From Leptospira dzoumogneensis (GTDB taxonomy: Bacteria > Spirochaetota > Leptospiria > Leptospirales > Leptospiraceae), in the NCBI RefSeq assembly GCF_004770895.1, contig NZ_RQHS01000005.1, forward strand, positions 186,001 through 250,000: a stretch of 64,000 nucleotides of DNA. Direction: 5' to 3'. Both the position numbers and the translations under genes were made by a program. Below are positions 9,622 through 17,165 of the stretch, piece by piece. Within the stretch, counting starts at the first letter, position 1; every line of letters begins with the position of its first letter. The notes beneath the pieces were generated by a model. It was not told the origin of the DNA. It did not search any database and was given only the letters and a program-made list of their open reading frames with translations.

Positions 9622-10809
9622 ATGAAGGGAATCCAAGAAAAAAAAATAGATCTATATAATCCAACCGATGATCATCTTTCTTTGAGAGAAAATGTAAGCG
9701 CTTTCGCGAAAGAAAATTTGGATCTACAAGCAAAGGACCATGACGACGATGAATCCTTTAATAAGGATCTGTTTCGCAGATTAGGGGCCGAATTAGGGAT
9801 CTTCGGTGTCACTGTTCCTCAGGAAGACGGAGGGATGGGATTAGACCCTGTGGCAAGTGTGATCATACATGAGGAATTTTCCGCCTATGATCCTGGATTT
9901 ACTCTATCATATTTAGCTCATGAAGTACTTTTCGTAAACAATTTCTATCATAGCGGCAATCCTTCCCAAAGAGCAAAATATATGCCTAAGGTTCTCTCCG
10001 GAGAATGGGTCGGTGGAATGGGAATGACGGAGCCTGGAGCAGGGACGGACGTTCTGGGAATGACGACTGTTGCGACTCGTAAAGGCGACAAATTCGTGTT
10101 AAATGGCAGAAAGCAGTTTATCACGAACGGTATCGTAGGTCAGGTATTCTTAGTATATGCAAAAACCAGTAAAGACTCTCGCAGGACCACTTCCTTTATA
10201 GTAGAAAGCTCTTTTCCAGGATTCGGTTTCGGCAAAAAAGAAGAGAAGATGGGAATGAGGTCTTCTCCTACCACCCAATTGATTTTCGAAAACTTAGAAG
10301 TGCCTGCAGAAAATCTGATCGGTGCCGAAGACGGTGCCTTAACTCATATGATGAGAAACTTGGAGATTGAAAGAGTAACTCTCGCCGCTCAGTCTTTAGG
10401 GATTGCAAAACGTTGTATTGATGTGATGTGCGAATATTCTATTCTTCATAGAGAAGCCTTCGATAAAAAACTGATAGAGTTCGGACAGATCCAAAGATTG
10501 CTCGCAGAGTCTTATGCGGATTACCAAGCCGCAAGAGCATTGGTTTATGATGTTGCCTCTAAGATCCATCCTGAAAACCGCAACTCATTAGGAGCTGCTT
10601 CTGCAAAATTAGTATCTACCCAAATGGCGGAAAGAGTTTCTAGGAACGCAATCCAGGTCCTAGGCGGTTACGGTTATTGTAGAGAATACCCTGTAGAAAG
10701 ATTACATAGAGATGCGATCCTGCTTTCTATCGGAGGCGGAACAAACGAAGCAATGCAAAAGAATATAGCTGCTGATCTGAAGAAGTTATATGCAAGCTCC
10801 GGAATGTAA
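9622..10809 (+). CDS. Acyl-CoA dehydrogenase
   Basis: A 395-aa cytoplasmic FAD enzyme that oxidises acyl-CoA to trans-2-enoyl-CoA and passes electrons to ETF. The middle domain has MGMTEPGAGTDVLGM, and the C-terminal helical domain has QVLGGYGYCREYPVERLHRD and the GGGTNEAMQ segment, whose Glu is in the position of the catalytic base. Length matches the short/medium-chain type. An AGGGA Shine-Dalgarno precedes the ATG. It stands alone, divergent from the glycosyltransferase operon and followed by a hairpin terminator candidate. Substrate chain length is unknown; isovaleryl- or glutaryl-CoA dehydrogenase activity cannot be excluded. Confidence 0.93.
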   Translation: MKGIQEKKIDLYNPTDDHLSLRENVSAFAKENLDLQAKDHDDDESFNKDLFRRLGAELGIFGVTVPQEDGGMGLDPVASVIIHEEFSAYDPGFTLSYLAHEVLFVNNFYHSGNPSQRAKYMPKVLSGEWVGGMGMTEPGAGTDVLGMTTVATRKGDKFVLNGRKQFITNGIVGQVFLVYAKTSKDSRRTTSFIVESSFPGFGFGKKEEKMGMRSSPTTQLIFENLEVPAENLIGAEDGALTHMMRNLEIERVTLAAQSLGIAKRCIDVMCEYSILHREAFDKKLIEFGQIQRLLAESYADYQAARALVYDVASKIHPENRNSLGAASAKLVSTQMAERVSRNAIQVLGGYGYCREYPVERLHRDAILLSIGGGTNEAMQKNIAADLKKLYASSGM

Positions 10810-10830
10810 TCGAAAATTTTCAGAGTCTTC

Positions 10831-10856
10831 GGGTCGTTCTTTTAGAAAGACGGCCC
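10831..10856 (+). terminator. Terminator-like hairpin after acyl-CoA dehydrogenase
   Basis: GGGTCGT at 10831-10837 pairs with ACGGCCC at 10850-10856 (one G-U pair), and CTTT/AAAG close the stem over a 3-nt loop with a bulged T. It lies 22 nt after the stop. The T tract that follows is short (GGCTTTAAA), so termination strength is uncertain. Confidence 0.5.
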
Positions 10857-10954
10857 GGCTTTAAATCCTCGCTTCGTAAAGTTCTTCCCGTATAAGAGCC
10901 GTTTAATAAGTTCTGTCTGCAAGGGCATTAGCGCCCAGGGGATGCAGAAATTTC

Positions 10955-12040
10955 ATGAGAAAAAAAGGACCTAAGACGGTCGTTTTAAACAAAAATAAAA
11001 GAAATCTATTCTTAACGGTTTTATTCGTTTGTTCGGTCTTCTATCTTATAGATTGTTCTGCCGGCCAAGGCCAGGGAGATCATTCGGTATTCGGAAGAAA
11101 GGCTTCATTAACTAGAGAAGGCCTGCAACTTGCTGCAATCGACACTCCTCCGGCAGATCGTCATCTTCATGCGGAACATTATCCTTCTTCCAATGAAAGA
11201 AGATTGGACCTGTTTAAATCCAGAGTAGTGGGTTTAGGCGGCGGTTATATGGGAGTCGGGACGGATCAGAATCTAACTTTGATCGCCTGGGCAAGAAGTG
11301 AATTCGCTTATCTTTTCGATTTTGATCCTGTAACAGTTTCTATTAATCGACTTCATCTTCATTTTATAGAAATTTCCCCTACTTATCCCGAGTATGAAAA
11401 ACTTTGGGATCCTAAAAATAAGAATGATGTCCTTCCCATTATAGAAAAAAGATTTTCGAATGATCCGGAATATCAAGTAATTCTAAAGTCTTATCAAATC
11501 GCTCTTAGGAAGGGAGCTGTTCCTCAACGTTTAGGAGATTTACATAAGATCTCTAAAGTATATCCTGAATTTACTTCATTCCATAATGATACAAAGGATT
11601 ATGACTACTTAAGAAATCTGATCTTAGAAGGAAAAATAATCGCGATCGACGGGAATTTATTGGGAGATAAGACCATAAATTCTATTTCCGAAAAGGCAAA
11701 AGAATTAGAGATCCCGATCCGCATTTTATATACTTCTAATGCGGAAGAATATTTCAGATATCCGGAAGGAATGAGAAAGAACTTTCTGAATTTGTATGGA
11801 GATTCCAGAACTATAGTGATCCGCACTGTAACTAAAGGCGCTAAGGTGTATGGATTTCCGGATGGGGAGATGTTTCCTGCAGCGTTCCCTTTTCATTATA
11901 ATATCCAATCTCTGGATAATCTGAAGACTTGGTTAACCAAAGAGAATGTTTTATATACGACTATACTTCTTCGGAACCGCAAACCTATCGTAAAAGGATT
12001 TTCCTTGATAGAAGCATTGCCTCCGGAACCTAAAAAATGA
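10955..12040 (+). CDS. Putative lipoprotein, conserved in leptospires (361 aa)
   Basis: A basic N-terminus is followed by a hydrophobic core and LIDC-S at residue 34, a plausible spirochaetal lipobox, so the mature protein is probably a lipoprotein. The conserved-looking core is VGLGGGYMGVGTDQNLTLIA then FAYLFDFDP, a glycine-rich strand-turn pattern that recalls a nucleotide- or SAM-binding fold. I think it belongs with the proteins annotated as LIC_10091 family in leptospires, but I cannot confirm this. Its stop overlaps the start of the CapA-like gene (ATGA), so the two are translationally coupled and probably act together at the cell surface. The function is unknown. Confidence 0.7.
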   Translation: MRKKGPKTVVLNKNKRNLFLTVLFVCSVFYLIDCSAGQGQGDHSVFGRKASLTREGLQLAAIDTPPADRHLHAEHYPSSNERRLDLFKSRVVGLGGGYMGVGTDQNLTLIAWARSEFAYLFDFDPVTVSINRLHLHFIEISPTYPEYEKLWDPKNKNDVLPIIEKRFSNDPEYQVILKSYQIALRKGAVPQRLGDLHKISKVYPEFTSFHNDTKDYDYLRNLILEGKIIAIDGNLLGDKTINSISEKAKELEIPIRILYTSNAEEYFRYPEGMRKNFLNLYGDSRTIVIRTVTKGAKVYGFPDGEMFPAAFPFHYNIQSLDNLKTWLTKENVLYTTILLRNRKPIVKGFSLIEALPPEPKK

Positions 12041-13143
12041 TCCGAAGCTGTATCTTTTGTTTGGGGCTTACATTTTTTGTAGTCCCTTGTTCTTCTCAGA
12101 ATGTTAAGACCGGTTCTTCAACTGACTCTGTCAGAGTTGTTGCGGTGGGAGACATCATGTCTCACCAAACTCAGATAGATACAGCTTACGATAAAGAATG
12201 TGACTGCTGGAAATTCGACGAAGTATTCCAAGAGGTATCTTCCATGATCTCGGAAGCGGACCTTGCAGTCGGAAATCTAGAGACCACTCTTCCGGGAGAT
12301 CCAAAACAATATACGGGTTATCCTCAATTCGGAGCTCCGGATTCTCTTGCGAAAGCGATCAAGGATATAGGCTTCGATGTACTTTCTACCGCGAACAATC
12401 ACTCTTGCGATAAGGGAAGATTGGGGGTCGTAAGAACTCTTTCCGTTTTGGATCAATTGGGTCTGAAACATTTAGGGACTTATAAGGACAAAGAAGAATA
12501 TGAAAAAAATAGAATATTATTTGTCCCTGTAGGAAATCTGAATCTTGCATTTTTAGATTATACATACGGAACCAACGGCTTGGAAATCCCTGCAGGTACT
12601 GTGGTCAATCTGATAGATAAGGACCAGATAGCTTCCGATATTGCTCTGGCAAAAAAATCCAAACCGGATGCAATTATCGTAATGTATCATTACGGAACGG
12701 AATATCTGCACCAGCCTGACCCTTTCCAAGTAGAGATGGTAGACCATGCATTTTCTTCCGGAGCGGATATAGTCTTGGGAGGGCATCCTCACACTCTCCA
12801 AAAATTCGGTAAAAAAACGATTAAGGATAAATTCGGGATCTCAAAAGAAAGATTTTATATTTATTCTTTAGGTAATTTTATCTCCGGACAGGACAGACGT
12901 TATGTGGACGGGGGACTTATCCTAAAGTTCTCCCTATCTAAAGAGAATGATAAATTAAATATTTTTGATATAGCTTACGAGCCTGTTTGGGTTTATATAG
13001 ACAGGACCGGAGCGAGAACCCAGTTCAGATTATTGCCTGTTAAAAAATATTTAAATAATGATCAGGAAAGAAAACTTCCTGAAACTTCTTACCAAAGAAT
13101 GAAACAATTCTACAAAGATACCGTAGATCTACTCGGTCCTTAA
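12037..13143 (+). CDS. CapA/PgsA-family metallophosphatase-like lipoprotein
   Basis: 368 aa with an N-terminal export signal ending VVPC-S, a plausible lipobox at about residue 18. The PGA_cap (CapA) metal-site motifs are all present in order: VAVGDIMSH, AVGNLETT, STANNHSCDKG, VMYHYGTEY and LGGHPHTLQ. CapA-type proteins are linked to poly-gamma-glutamate or capsule handling and share the calcineurin-like phosphoesterase fold. No capB/capC synthetase is in the window, so polymer synthesis is not implied. It is translationally coupled to the upstream lipoprotein, and a hairpin follows. Confidence 0.85.
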   Translation: MIRSCIFCLGLTFFVVPCSSQNVKTGSSTDSVRVVAVGDIMSHQTQIDTAYDKECDCWKFDEVFQEVSSMISEADLAVGNLETTLPGDPKQYTGYPQFGAPDSLAKAIKDIGFDVLSTANNHSCDKGRLGVVRTLSVLDQLGLKHLGTYKDKEEYEKNRILFVPVGNLNLAFLDYTYGTNGLEIPAGTVVNLIDKDQIASDIALAKKSKPDAIIVMYHYGTEYLHQPDPFQVEMVDHAFSSGADIVLGGHPHTLQKFGKKTIKDKFGISKERFYIYSLGNFISGQDRRYVDGGLILKFSLSKENDKLNIFDIAYEPVWVYIDRTGARTQFRLLPVKKYLNNDQERKLPETSYQRMKQFYKDTVDLLGP

Positions 13144-13156
13144 TTACAGTTGCGAG

Positions 13157-13181
13157 CCGCCGATTGAACCTGGGTCGGCGG
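13157..13181 (+). terminator. Hairpin after CapA-like gene
   Basis: CCGCCGA at 13157-13163 pairs perfectly with TCGGCGG at 13175-13181 over an 11-nt loop, 14 nt after the stop. No T tract follows directly, so it may be a weak or factor-assisted terminator, or a 3' stabilising structure. Confidence 0.45.
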
Positions 13182-13275
13182 GAAATCTCGGACCTTCTTC
13201 TTATCTTTTCCTATCACTTTATATAAAAAAGGTTCACTCATAAAGTATTTTCCCGTCTAAGATCCGAGGAAAGAA

Positions 13276-14379
13276 ATGAACCTATTATTTACCGAATATA
13301 CATTAGGAAAGAATAAGCTAAAAAACAGAGTCGTTATGGCTCCTATGACCCGATCCAGAGCGATCGGAAATATTCCGAACGATTTGATGGCGGAATATTA
13401 TTCCCAAAGAGCAGGCGCTGGCCTATTGATTACGGAAGGTGTTTCTCCTTCTCCCAACGGTTTAGGATATGCAAGGATCCCTGGAATTTTTTCGGAAGAA
13501 CAAGTCCAGGGTTGGAAGAAGGTAACTGATGCGGTGCATACAAACCAAGGTAGAATATTCGTGCAGCTAATGCATTCGGGAAGAGTGGGAAATCGTCTCA
13601 ACTTGCCTAAAGGTGCGGAATTAGTAGGACCTTCCGCAATCGGATTGAAAGGGACGACTTGGACTGACGCAGAAGGGAACCAATCTTATTCTTCTCCTAG
13701 AGAAATGACCTCTAAAGATATACAAGCTGCCATCCAAGAATATGTAATAGCTTCGGAGAATGCGGTCAAAGCAGGATTCGATGGAGTGGAACTTCATGGT
13801 GCTAACGGATATTTGATAGAACAATTTTTACATCCAAGTGCAAATCATAGAACCGATGAATACGGCGGAAATTGGAAGAATAGGAACAAATTCGCTGTAG
13901 ACGTTGCCACTGCAGTTGTAAAGGCGATCGGAGCGGATAAAGTAGCGATCAGACTTTCTCCTTACGGAGTTTTCAACGATTTAGAAATTCATAATGAAAT
14001 AGAAGAACAATACAAAGATCTGGCTGCTTCTCTCGGAAAATTGGGACTGGTCTATATTCATATTGTGGATCATTCTTCCATGGGAGCTGTTAAACCGACT
14101 GATTCTGTGGTTACTTCGATCAGAGAATCTTATAAATCCGAAAATCCGAACGGGACTTATATTCTTTCAGGCGGATATGATCCTGAACGTGCGAATTCCG
14201 ATCTGGAGCAAAAGAACGCGGATCTGATCGCATTCGGTCGTAACTTTATTTCGAATCCGGATCTAGTGGAAAGATTGGAGAAGGGGATCCCTCTTGCAGA
14301 GCCGGATGCTTCTACCTTTTATACTCCGGGAGAAAAAGGATATACCGATTATCCTGTGGCTTCTCTTTCTAAGGTTTAA
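13276..14379 (+). CDS. Old Yellow Enzyme family alkene reductase
   Basis: A 367-aa FMN-dependent NAD(P)H oxidoreductase that reduces activated C=C bonds or nitro/nitrate esters (NemA/OYE group). The TIM-barrel starts with LKNRVVMAPMTRSRAIGNIP. The catalytic HxxN pair is in ELHGANGYLIEQFLHPSANH (residues around 173-191), and the late phosphate-binding segment is LIAFGRNFISNPDLVERL. The length is typical for single-domain OYEs, with no Fe-S or second flavin domain, unlike the protein at 58659-60683. A GAGGAAAG Shine-Dalgarno fixes the start. It appears monocistronic and may serve in detoxification of electrophiles. Confidence 0.93.
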   Translation: MNLLFTEYTLGKNKLKNRVVMAPMTRSRAIGNIPNDLMAEYYSQRAGAGLLITEGVSPSPNGLGYARIPGIFSEEQVQGWKKVTDAVHTNQGRIFVQLMHSGRVGNRLNLPKGAELVGPSAIGLKGTTWTDAEGNQSYSSPREMTSKDIQAAIQEYVIASENAVKAGFDGVELHGANGYLIEQFLHPSANHRTDEYGGNWKNRNKFAVDVATAVVKAIGADKVAIRLSPYGVFNDLEIHNEIEEQYKDLAASLGKLGLVYIHIVDHSSMGAVKPTDSVVTSIRESYKSENPNGTYILSGGYDPERANSDLEQKNADLIAFGRNFISNPDLVERLEKGIPLAEPDASTFYTPGEKGYTDYPVASLSKV

Positions 14380-14391
14380 GAAAGATCAAAA

Positions 14392-14417
14392 TCCCGCCGT
14401 TTGTATCAGCGGCGGGA
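14392..14417. terminator. Bidirectional terminator hairpin between convergent genes
   Basis: TCCCGCCG at 14392-14399 pairs perfectly with CGGCGGGA at 14410-14417 over a 10-nt loop, between the stops at 14379 (plus) and 14429 (minus). On the minus strand the stem is followed by TTTTG, so it best fits the SH3b gene, but its position suits both. Confidence 0.7.
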
Positions 14418-14428
14418 AAAGAAGAAGG

Positions 14429-15514
14429 TTAACAGGCGTCCCCGGCACCCCTCAATAAGAACTGCAATGTGCCGTTCTTTAATTCATACAAGGACTTAAC
14501 GGAAGCGTCGTAACCTATATCAGTAAATAATAATATAGGAACCGGATCTTCTTCCCTATAGATCACTCCTATCAAATGGAAAGAACCTCCGTAAAATCCT
14601 AGTTCTTCCGTGAGTTTTTCGGACTTTTCGTAAGAGATCAGAACTTTGTCCGTTCCGAATTTGCGCCCAAGCAGATAGAGATATCTTCTTTCTGCGCCTT
14701 TTTTGCGATAGGTGATCCTGCCGGAGAGAAAGGTTTCTTTTTTATTATTTTTGAAAGAATAAACTTCTTCCATTGTAGAATGAAGCCATTCCGTTTCGGG
14801 ATATCCTCTCGCTTTCCAAGTTGTTTCCGCTAAATTTTTGAAAAGAGTATAATCGGGATCCGTTTTAGCCAGCTCTTGGAGCGGAATAGATTGTAGTTTT
14901 AGATCCGGAGAATATACCAACCAATCTTTTTTGGCTTTCACATCTCCTGTAGGTTTTACTTTTAATGCCGGGAGTTCTTGGCATCCATACGTACTAGGGG
15001 ATGCCGCAGAGAAAGAAGGTCCCTTATCTCCTTCTAATAATGAAAAAGAAGGAAGAGAAGTATTCACACCACTTCTGAATTTATAATCGAATTCATATTC
15101 GTCTTTTGCTTCTTGCCAACCTTTTTGGCTGAAGAATGCGAGTGGAACAAAGATCGGAAGATCCTTTGGATCATATCCGGACCAAACGAACCCGATCAAT
15201 TTATATTCATCTAATGTGTCCGGCGGTGTGAGTCCTAAATACTTTCTGGAAACAAAACCTGTTTTACCGTCTTCTGTTTTGATCTTGCTCCAATCGATCG
15301 AGCCTTTTGTTTCATCGGGAAGGATTTTAACCTTGTTTCCCCTGTTTAACGTAAAGATGATCTTTCCGTTTTCAGGAGTTTCCCTAACGTTTAACACGCC
15401 TGATGTGATTAGAACATAGTGATATGGATCTGAGGTCTGAGCGACCAAAGAAAGATACAATGGGGGAAGAAGTAATAATAATAAGATCCGGAATTTAAGC
15501 GCCATTGCAGCCAC
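14429..15514 (-). CDS. Exported SH3b-domain protein
   Basis: 361 aa with a strong signal peptide (FRILLLLLLPPLYLSLVA). Residues about 33-95 form a bacterial SH3 domain: SGVLNVRETPENGKIIFTL, then GNKVKILPDE and KTGFVSRKYLGL. Such domains commonly bind peptidoglycan or mediate protein contacts in the periplasm. The rest has no recognised domain. The frame opens with GTG at 15514, but ATG at 15505 gives a cleaner signal peptide and is an equally good start; neither has a convincing Shine-Dalgarno. It is followed by a strong terminator hairpin. Confidence 0.75.
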   Translation of the reverse strand: MAAMALKFRILLLLLLPPLYLSLVAQTSDPYHYVLITSGVLNVRETPENGKIIFTLNRGNKVKILPDETKGSIDWSKIKTEDGKTGFVSRKYLGLTPPDTLDEYKLIGFVWSGYDPKDLPIFVPLAFFSQKGWQEAKDEYEFDYKFRSGVNTSLPSFSLLEGDKGPSFSAASPSTYGCQELPALKVKPTGDVKAKKDWLVYSPDLKLQSIPLQELAKTDPDYTLFKNLAETTWKARGYPETEWLHSTMEEVYSFKNNKKETFLSGRITYRKKGAERRYLYLLGRKFGTDKVLISYEKSEKLTEELGFYGGSFHLIGVIYREEDPVPILLFTDIGYDASVKSLYELKNGTLQFLLRGAGDAC

Positions 15515-15549
15515 AGCATCGTTTTAAGATCCGGGCCCGCAAGAGCTTT

Positions 15550-16077
15550 TTAATCTTGGATCAGTCTTTCTATCGTTTTCTCGGATAGCTGCTTCATCTG
15601 AATATCTTTGCCGGAAAGGTTTTCGATCGATTTCCGGAAATTTTCAGGGTTCTTAAGCATTCCGACGGAGAGCACATTCTCGGATTCAACTTCGTATTTG
15701 CGTATAGAATCCATTAGTTGGTCCTTCTTCACTTGGACCTGTTCTCTCAATTGGTTTAGATCCTGATTTGGGTTCTCCACCAATTCTCTGAACAAAGGAG
15801 TTTCACCGAAAAGGACATTGATCAGTTCTTCTTTAGGTGTGTTCTTTTCTTCGCTCAATACTCCGAGTTTCATTTGTTCTTTAGAAAGTTGTTCTTGGAG
15901 ATTCCCCAAGGTTTCTTGAACTTTCAAGTATCTAGAGGTCAGGCTGCTAGAAAACTCGGTTTTGTCGGCTGCGTTTTGGGCTTCCGAGGGCACTCCCGTT
16001 CTTCCTGGAACGGAAGATCTCTTGTCGCGGAGAAGTTTCTCTGCTGATGAGACTAGATTCGTAAGTTGAACGTCCAT
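15550..16077 (-). CDS. Coiled-coil protein of unknown function (175 aa)
   Basis: Not recognised. A cytoplasmic, heavily charged protein. Residues about 50-80 (LKVQETLGNLQEQLSKEQMK) and about 105-135 show heptad-like spacing typical of coiled coils. Residues 18-40 are a polar, probably disordered linker. The ATG at 16077 has an excellent AAAGGAGGG Shine-Dalgarno, which argues that it is a real, well-translated gene. It lies 36 nt upstream of the SH3b gene on the same strand and may be cotranscribed with it. A flagellar or secretion-chaperone role would suit the size and composition but nothing in the sequence shows it. Confidence 0.7.
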   Translation of the reverse strand: MDVQLTNLVSSAEKLLRDKRSSVPGRTGVPSEAQNAADKTEFSSSLTSRYLKVQETLGNLQEQLSKEQMKLGVLSEEKNTPKEELINVLFGETPLFRELVENPNQDLNQLREQVQVKKDQLMDSIRKYEVESENVLSVGMLKNPENFRKSIENLSGKDIQMKQLSEKTIERLIQD

Positions 16078-16290
16078 GTTCTTTACCCTCCTTTCGGTGT
16101 ATCCGGCGAAAACTTTGGAAAATCGGCAGATAAATCCGATTGTTCATTTTCCAAAGAGTTTATGTCGCATCTAAGCGGTTACTCCCTAGGCATATCTGTA
16201 CTAAGTATCGGACAAACTTTAGAGAACCAATGAATTTTTTTTCGAAATATTCAGTTTTTTCAGAAAAAAATCCGAATAGGTTCTATTGGA

Positions 16291-17163
16291 TTATTTCACT
16301 CTTTTTCCGTTCTGTATCTCTTCGGTCGGATATAAGACTACTTCATCTCCTTCTTGAAGACCTTCCGTTAAAAGGGAAAACTTTCCGCTTCTTGCTTCTA
16401 TCTTCACGTTAGTCTTCTGTGCCTTACCCTTTACCACTTTAAAAACGGCCCAATTCTCTCCTTCTCTGAATAGAGAGGCGGTCGGCAGGATTAACACATT
16501 ATCTTTGCTGAAGGAAATAATTTTGGCTTGGACGCGGAAAGAATCCCCTAGTCCCTTAGGAGGGGTAATATCTATAATAGTTCTGACCCTTTGTTCTTCT
16601 ACGCCTAAAGAGGATATTTTAGTGAAGGCAGCCGGTTCCACCAATTTGACTTTTCCTTGGATGGGTTCTCCTCCCCATCCTTCGATCAAAACCGGGTCTC
16701 CCGGGTGGATATGTGTGCTGTCTTGAGTAAGCACGTCGCATACGATCTCAAGAGAAGAAGTATTGCCTATGTCTAAAATAGGCGCTCCCATTGCAATAGG
16801 ACCTTCACTTTCTCTTTGGATGGATAGAATACTTCCTGTGATCGGCGACTTTATTTTTCTATCATAATCCCACCGAACGACTGCAATAGTTTCTCCTTTA
16901 TCTACTTTTTCTCCCACATGTTTTTCAATTCTTTGGAGTACTCCATTTACCGGGGAGAAGAGAGTGAATTTTTCTTTTACTCTAGTGGTTCCTTCCTCCT
17001 CCACGATCTGTTGGTAAGTTCCTTTTATTACTTTTCCAATATCCGCTTGTACAGGTTTCGGGCGGAAGATCCACCAGCCTATCAGGAGTAACAAAACGCC
17101 GACTGCCGAGAACCTGGCGATCTTGTTAGAGTATAAGTTTAATAAGATTTCCTTAAGTTGCAT
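16291..17163 (-). CDS. HlyD/RND-type periplasmic adaptor subunit
   Basis: 290 aa, anchored by one N-terminal membrane segment (residues about 17-32, FSAVGVLLLLIGWWIF). The barrel-sandwich (lipoyl-like) halves are FTLFSPVNGVLQRIEKHVGE and KIKSPITGSILSIQRESEG, separated by only a short loop rather than a long coiled-coil hairpin. The C-terminal part contains a beta-barrel. Such adaptors link an inner-membrane ABC transporter to the outer membrane. It starts two bases after the FtsX-like permease stop, so the ATPase, permease and adaptor form one operon. The cargo is unknown. The lack of a hairpin suggests that it may not dock onto a TolC protein in the classical way. Confidence 0.87.
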   Translation of the reverse strand: MQLKEILLNLYSNKIARFSAVGVLLLLIGWWIFRPKPVQADIGKVIKGTYQQIVEEEGTTRVKEKFTLFSPVNGVLQRIEKHVGEKVDKGETIAVVRWDYDRKIKSPITGSILSIQRESEGPIAMGAPILDIGNTSSLEIVCDVLTQDSTHIHPGDPVLIEGWGGEPIQGKVKLVEPAAFTKISSLGVEEQRVRTIIDITPPKGLGDSFRVQAKIISFSKDNVLILPTASLFREGENWAVFKVVKGKAQKTNVKIEARSGKFSLLTEGLQEGDEVVLYPTEEIQNGKRVK

Positions 17164-17165
17164 TT

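Noticed and set aside
16078..16147. Possible flagellar sigma-28 promoter (GCCGATTT-like sequence) before the coiled-coil gene
   Set aside because: No matching TAAA box lies at the required distance, so the resemblance is too weak to support a flagellar link.
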